Assembly: GCA_017882025.1 (NCBI GenBank)
Contig: JADGQG010000085.1
Coordinates: 1 to 7,904 of the forward strand
Length of the DNA stretch: 7,904 nt
Origin: Chloroflexota bacterium
GTDB lineage: Bacteria > Chloroflexota > Limnocylindria > Limnocylindrales > CSP1-4
Direction: 5' to 3'
Shown piece by piece: positions 5,616-7,904 of the stretch. Position numbers and translations under genes: made by a program. The notes under the pieces were generated by a model. That model was not told where the DNA came from. It saw nothing but the letters and a program-made list of their open reading frames with translations, and searched no databases. The stretch's first letter is position 1; every line of letters starts with the position of its first letter.

Positions 5616-5644
5616 GGGACAGAAAGCCGGCGCGTGGGCATACT
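5616..5644 (+). promoter_or_regulatory. Sigma-70-like promoter of the small barrel protein gene
   Basis: GGGACA (5616-5621) and CATACT (5639-5644) are 17 bases apart and each matches the sigma-70 consensus at 4 of 6 positions. Transcription would start near 5651, giving a leader of about 59 bases that contains the dyad at 5659-5686 and the Shine-Dalgarno at 5699. An overlapping TACTCT (5641-5646) is an alternative -10. Confidence 0.45.
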
Positions 5645-5658
5645 CTCGCGGTCTTCGA

Positions 5659-5686
5659 GAGGGTCCGCATCCAAGCCAGGACCCTC
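5659..5686 (+). promoter_or_regulatory. 8-bp leader hairpin or operator before the small barrel protein gene
   Basis: GAGGGTCC (5659-5666) is perfectly inverted as GGACCCTC (5679-5686) around a 12-base loop. It sits between the predicted -10 and the AAGGAG at 5699-5704, beginning about eight bases after the expected start point. It could act as a repressor dyad or as a stable 5'-leader hairpin. No terminator U-run follows, so attenuation is not indicated. Confidence 0.4.
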
Positions 5687-5709
5687 GTGGCGCCCCCGAA
5701 GGAGTCGAG

Positions 5710-6030
5710 ATGATCATCGTGCGAACGGTCTTCCAGGGCTTGTATGGCAAGGGTGGCGAGCTCGCGGCTTTGCAGACGGCCACGGCAAAGCAGTTCGTCG
5801 CGGAGATGGGCGGCGACCACCACTGGAAGCTGATGACGGACCTCTCCGGCCCGTTCGACACGGTGGTCATGGAGGTCGAGGTGGCGAGCCTTGCCGAATG
5901 GGAGAGCATCCGATCGCGCCTCTTCACGTCGGCGGCGTTCGGGGAGGCGATGGCGACCACGCTGGGGGCGGCGCGCGCCTTGACCGTCTCCGGGCGCACG
6001 GAGTACTGGACCATTGAAGCACAGGGCTAG
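5710..6030 (+). CDS. Small NIPSNAP-like / dimeric alpha-beta barrel protein
   Basis: The 106-residue product starts at an ATG with an ideal AAGGAG five bases upstream. The layout is that of a ferredoxin-like dimeric alpha-beta barrel: strand M-I-I-V-R-T-V-F (1-8), helix G-K-G-G-E-L-A-A-L (13-21), strand K-L-M-T-D-L-S-G-P-F-D-T-V-V-M-E-V-E (40-57), helix S-L-A-E-W-E-S-I-R (60-68), helix around 77-90, and last strand T-E-Y-W-T-I-E-A (97-104). Proteins of this shape (NIPSNAP, antibiotic-biosynthesis monooxygenase-like, EthD) are usually cytoplasmic dimers. The two adjacent His residues (37-38) could be in a pocket, but no catalytic set is recognised and function is unknown. It is divergent from the DUF1801 gene and followed by propeller paralogue 2 on the same strand. 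Confidence 0.8.
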   Translation: MIIVRTVFQGLYGKGGELAALQTATAKQFVAEMGGDHHWKLMTDLSGPFDTVVMEVEVASLAEWESIRSRLFTSAAFGEAMATTLGAARALTVSGRTEYWTIEAQG

Positions 6031-6106
6031 GCGCCCTGGCCGCCAGCTCACGCAGCTCGCTCGTGCCACTTCACCCAACCTCTCGACGAGGTCTGCGACA
6101 GGGCGG

Positions 6107-6145
6107 ATGCTGAAGCGAAACGAACCCGCTCCCACGGACGCCTGA
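6107..6145 (+). CDS. 12-codon leader ORF before propeller paralogue 2
   Basis: ATG at 6107, preceded by AGGGCGG, opens MLKRNEPAPTDA and ends at TGA (6143-6145). This ORF is in the same frame as the following propeller gene, which continues open straight after the stop. It parallels the 13-codon leader ORF of paralogue 1, although the peptides are unlike. It may be a real leader ORF, or the original first codons of the gene cut off by a nonsense mutation. Confidence 0.3.
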   Translation: MLKRNEPAPTDA

Positions 6146-6148
6146 GCA

Positions 6149-7543
6149 ACGACGCACGACCACACGACCCCCGAGAGCCACCGGGTCGCCGGCGACCCGA
6201 GAGGCCGCCGGACGGCGGCACTCCTTCTTGTCCTGCTCGTCGCGTTCATCGGGATCGCCATCGCGAAGCCGTGGGGCGGTCCGCCAGCCCCGACGTCCCC
6301 GCCGCCCGAGACCGCCGGGGCTGGCGTCACGTCCTCGCCGGCGGCCACAGCCACTGCCACGGAGCCCTCGACTGTCCCGAGCCCTGCCGGACCGTCGACC
6401 GACATCTTCGGGATATCCGAGCCGCCGCCCCAGACGGCCTCGTGGCCCGCCATCCGATGGCGGCGGCTGGCCCCCGATGATCCGCTGCGTCTCCTGCCGT
6501 CGGTGCTGAGCTGGCGAGGCGGGTACATCGCGGTTGGCTCGCGTGCCTCGGAAGGGTCGACCGGAACCCCCGTGTGGACCTCGCGAGACGGCGGCCTGTG
6601 GATGCCGGTGCCGTACGACACGGCGACGACGTTCTGGCCCGGCCTGCTCGTCGTCGGGATCGGAGAGGTCTCGTCGGGCTTGGTCGCCCTCACCCTCCTC
6701 GATGGCTCGTATCAGTGTGGCGCCGGCTGCCCAACCTACGGCCCGGCGCTGCCCCTCATGTCGTGGACGTCGCCCGACGGGCGGTCGTGGACGCCGCACG
6801 CCGGTCCCAACCTTGGGCAACCTTCGACGTGGTCAGCGCCACCCGTCCTGGCCGCCGGATCGGCTGGGCTCGTCGCCGCCTCCCCCACGTCGCCGTCCCG
6901 GCTGGCGACGTCGGTCGACGGCATCCATTGGCAGACGCTGCCAGCCGGGGCGCTTCCGTCGGGGCTCCGGATCAGGGACGTCGTCGGGATCACCGGGGGG
7001 TTCACCGCGGTCGGGGCCCTGCCCGTGGACGCGGACCACGAGCGCGCCGTGGCCATGCGATCGACGGACGGGACCACGTGGACCGGCCCGTTCGCCCTCG
7101 AGATGGGCACGGCCGCTGCGTTCATCCGCGCCAGCACCGGCCCAAACTGGGACGCGACCGAGCTCGTGGCGGCTCGCGGCGGGCTGATCGCAGTCGGTCA
7201 GGTCCTCGCGACACCAGGTGCCGCCCTCTGGTGGCAATCGGCCAACGGTCGCGACTGGCGGCCGCTGCCGGCGTTCCCGCCGCTCGGGGCGACAACATGC
7301 ACCGGCGAAGGCTGCGGCAGCCAGCCCAACGGCGCGCTGGTCGGCGATGGCGAGCGCATGATCGCGCTGCGGGGTGGGCCTGGGGTGGGCGCGTGGGCGT
7401 CATCCGACGGCCTGACGTGGCGGACGCTTGGTGTTTCGGGCGATCTCCCATCCGGCCAGGCGATGCAGGCGGTCCTGCTGCCGGGTGGCGTGCTCCTCTC
7501 GGACGGCACGACCACGTGGTTCGGCGAGGCGCAGGCGCGGTAG
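6149..7543 (+). CDS. Membrane-anchored extracytoplasmic beta-propeller-like protein, paralogue 2 (no canonical start codon)
   Basis: This is a paralogue of the gene at 1515-2891 along its whole length. It has the same membrane segment (V-A-F-I-G-I-A-I-A-K-P-W-G, 6239-6277), a Pro/Thr/Ala linker, W-R-R-L-A-P-D-D-P-L (6458-6487), and repeats such as S-R-DG-G-L-W, S-P-DG-R-S-W, S-V-DG-I-H-W, S-T-DG-T-T-W, S-A-N-G-R-D-W and S-S-DG-L-T-W. The end is L-L-P-G-G-V-L-L-S-D-G-T-T. Its C-x3-C and C-x4-C pairs match those of paralogue 1. The frame is open from 6146, but the first ATG, GTG or TTG is a GTG at 6503, inside blade 1 and past the membrane anchor. By alignment the start should be near 6149-6152, where the codons are ACG. 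Third positions from 6146 are GC-rich (22 of 25), so the anchor region is coding. It may use ACG, or may have lost its start and be failing. Function as for paralogue 1: unknown, outward-facing. Confidence 0.7.
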   Translation, partial: TTHDHTTPESHRVAGDPRGRRTAALLLVLLVAFIGIAIAKPWGGPPAPTSPPPETAGAGVTSSPAATATATEPSTVPSPAGPSTDIFGISEPPPQTASWPAIRWRRLAPDDPLRLLPSVLSWRGGYIAVGSRASEGSTGTPVWTSRDGGLWMPVPYDTATTFWPGLLVVGIGEVSSGLVALTLLDGSYQCGAGCPTYGPALPLMSWTSPDGRSWTPHAGPNLGQPSTWSAPPVLAAGSAGLVAASPTSPSRLATSVDGIHWQTLPAGALPSGLRIRDVVGITGGFTAVGALPVDADHERAVAMRSTDGTTWTGPFALEMGTAAAFIRASTGPNWDATELVAARGGLIAVGQVLATPGAALWWQSANGRDWRPLPAFPPLGATTCTGEGCGSQPNGALVGDGERMIALRGGPGVGAWASSDGLTWRTLGVSGDLPSGQAMQAVLLPGGVLLSDGTTTWFGEAQAR

Positions 7544-7551
7544 CCACCGGA

Positions 7552-7571
7552 CCCGGGCGGGACGGCCCGGG
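7552..7571. terminator. GC hairpin between convergent genes, possible bidirectional terminator
   Basis: CCCGGGC (7552-7558) is perfectly inverted as GCCCGGG (7565-7571) around a six-base loop. It starts nine bases after the stop of propeller paralogue 2 and lies 25 bases beyond the stop of the convergent mannitol-dehydrogenase-family gene. No T-run follows on either strand, so it is a candidate by position and stem strength only. Confidence 0.4.
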
Positions 7572-7596
7572 GAGGGTGACTGGATGGCTGCCGGAC

Positions 7597-7904
7597 TCAT
7601 CGCTGCCCCAACGAGACCCGACCGCTCTCGACGACCTGGCGCAGCCACTCGAGCCCGTCCTCCACCAGGCGGGAGACGTGCTCCGCCTCCTCGGGATCCG
7701 GCAGGTCGGCCGGCCAACACCTGCGCAGGGCTTCGCGGACCGGGAAGCGCCCGCTGAGCACCCCGGGTTCCAGCGTCGCCAGTCCGGCTGCAGCACCGAG
7801 CGCACACCGCGGAGCCTCGATCCCGCCCGCCAGGCAGATGCGCATGGTCCCGACCAGCCGGTCGTCCCAGCCGAGCTTGCGCGTCGGATCGCGGGCCGCC
7901 CGCT
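7597..7904 (-). CDS. Mannitol dehydrogenase-family protein, C-terminal fragment
   Basis: The gene enters from the right edge and ends at TGA (7599-7597), leaving about 101 C-terminal residues. They begin R-A-A-R-D-P-T-R-K-L-G-W-D-D-R-L-V-G-T, then G-G-I-E-A-P, A-L-G-A-A-A-G-L. This resembles the C-terminal helical domain of mannitol-1-phosphate dehydrogenase and related long-chain polyol dehydrogenases, where N/D-P-x-R-K-L-x-x-x-D-R-L/F-I is followed by a G-I-A-A-A helix. Such enzymes oxidise or reduce a polyol or polyol phosphate with NAD(P) in the cytoplasm. The NAD-binding domain and catalytic Lys are outside the window, so substrate cannot be judged. It converges on propeller paralogue 2 with 53 bases between stops. 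The ATG at 7845 is internal, because the family motif continues upstream of it to the window edge. Confidence 0.7.
   Translation of the reverse strand, partial: RAARDPTRKLGWDDRLVGTMRICLAGGIEAPRCALGAAAGLATLEPGVLSGRFPVREALRRCWPADLPDPEEAEHVSRLVEDGLEWLRQVVESGRVSLGQR

Noticed and set aside
5453..5674. N-terminal extension of the DUF1801 protein to 5674
   Set aside because: The added 74 residues are Arg/Pro-rich and unlike the family, and a Shine-Dalgarno stands just before ATG 5452.
6034..6120. Minus-strand peptide FRFSIRPVADLVERLGEVAR in the gap before paralogue 2, possible gene remnant
   Set aside because: It looks helix-forming, but has no start, no Shine-Dalgarno and no recognised family; too short to support a pseudogene call.
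6142..6215. Paralogue 2 starting at CTG 6142 in another frame (LSNDARPHDPREPPGRRR) followed by a frameshift into the main frame
   Set aside because: It mimics the GTG-A-G start of paralogue 1, but third positions are less GC-rich (19 of 26) than in the main frame (22 of 25), so no frameshift is needed.
5128..6693. Long minus-strand open frame (521 codons) across 5128-6693
   Set aside because: It crosses the DUF1801, barrel and propeller genes in an unrelated frame. Similarity to a shadow frame under paralogue 1 merely mirrors the real paralogy.

Overview
The window is a very GC-rich (about 70% by eye), gene-dense piece of bacterial chromosome. GC-rich third codon positions, short intergenic gaps, membrane-anchored W-x-S-x-DG-x-x-W propeller proteins, a PadR regulator, small DinB, DUF1801 and NIPSNAP-like proteins, and TAnnnT-N6-ATG starts without a Shine-Dalgarno sequence together suggest an uncultivated soil or freshwater Chloroflexota (Limnocylindria/Ellin6529-like). 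An actinobacterium is the main alternative. This placement is inference; no rRNA or marker gene is present.

Layout. On the minus strand, 1-119 is the N-terminus of a PadR-family repressor running off the left edge, preceded by an AT-rich promoter/operator with tandem 17-bp repeats. Next, also on minus, come a small charged protein of unknown function (294-557) and a DinB-like protein with a complete His triad (727-1299). A divergent intergenic region leads to a plus-strand gene (1515-2891) for a membrane-anchored extracytoplasmic beta-propeller-like protein, preceded by a 13-codon leader ORF. Facing it is a minus-strand block: DUF1801 protein (5039-5452), MFS transporter (3848-4972, probably starting upstream at an ACG) and alpha/beta hydrolase (2911-3744, with its own leaderless-type promoter). 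Divergent from that block, on plus, are a small dimeric alpha-beta-barrel-type protein (5710-6030) and a second paralogue of the propeller protein (about 6149-7543). The right edge carries the C-terminus of a mannitol-dehydrogenase-family protein on minus (7597-7904).

No mobile element, CRISPR array, tRNA or rRNA is visible. No gene-free stretch exceeds 300 bases; the longest is 5453-5709, which holds a sigma-70-like promoter and dyads. The genes look like a general accessory/housekeeping set (regulator, small-molecule enzymes, exporter, surface sensors) and not one pathway. The most unusual points are in translation initiation. Two genes lack ATG, GTG or TTG where homology or membrane topology puts the start, and both have ACG there; in the MFS gene the ACG follows an AGGAG by seven bases. 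The two propeller paralogues each have a short upstream ORF ending at or beside the main start. I did not find a convincing undescribed multi-gene system.
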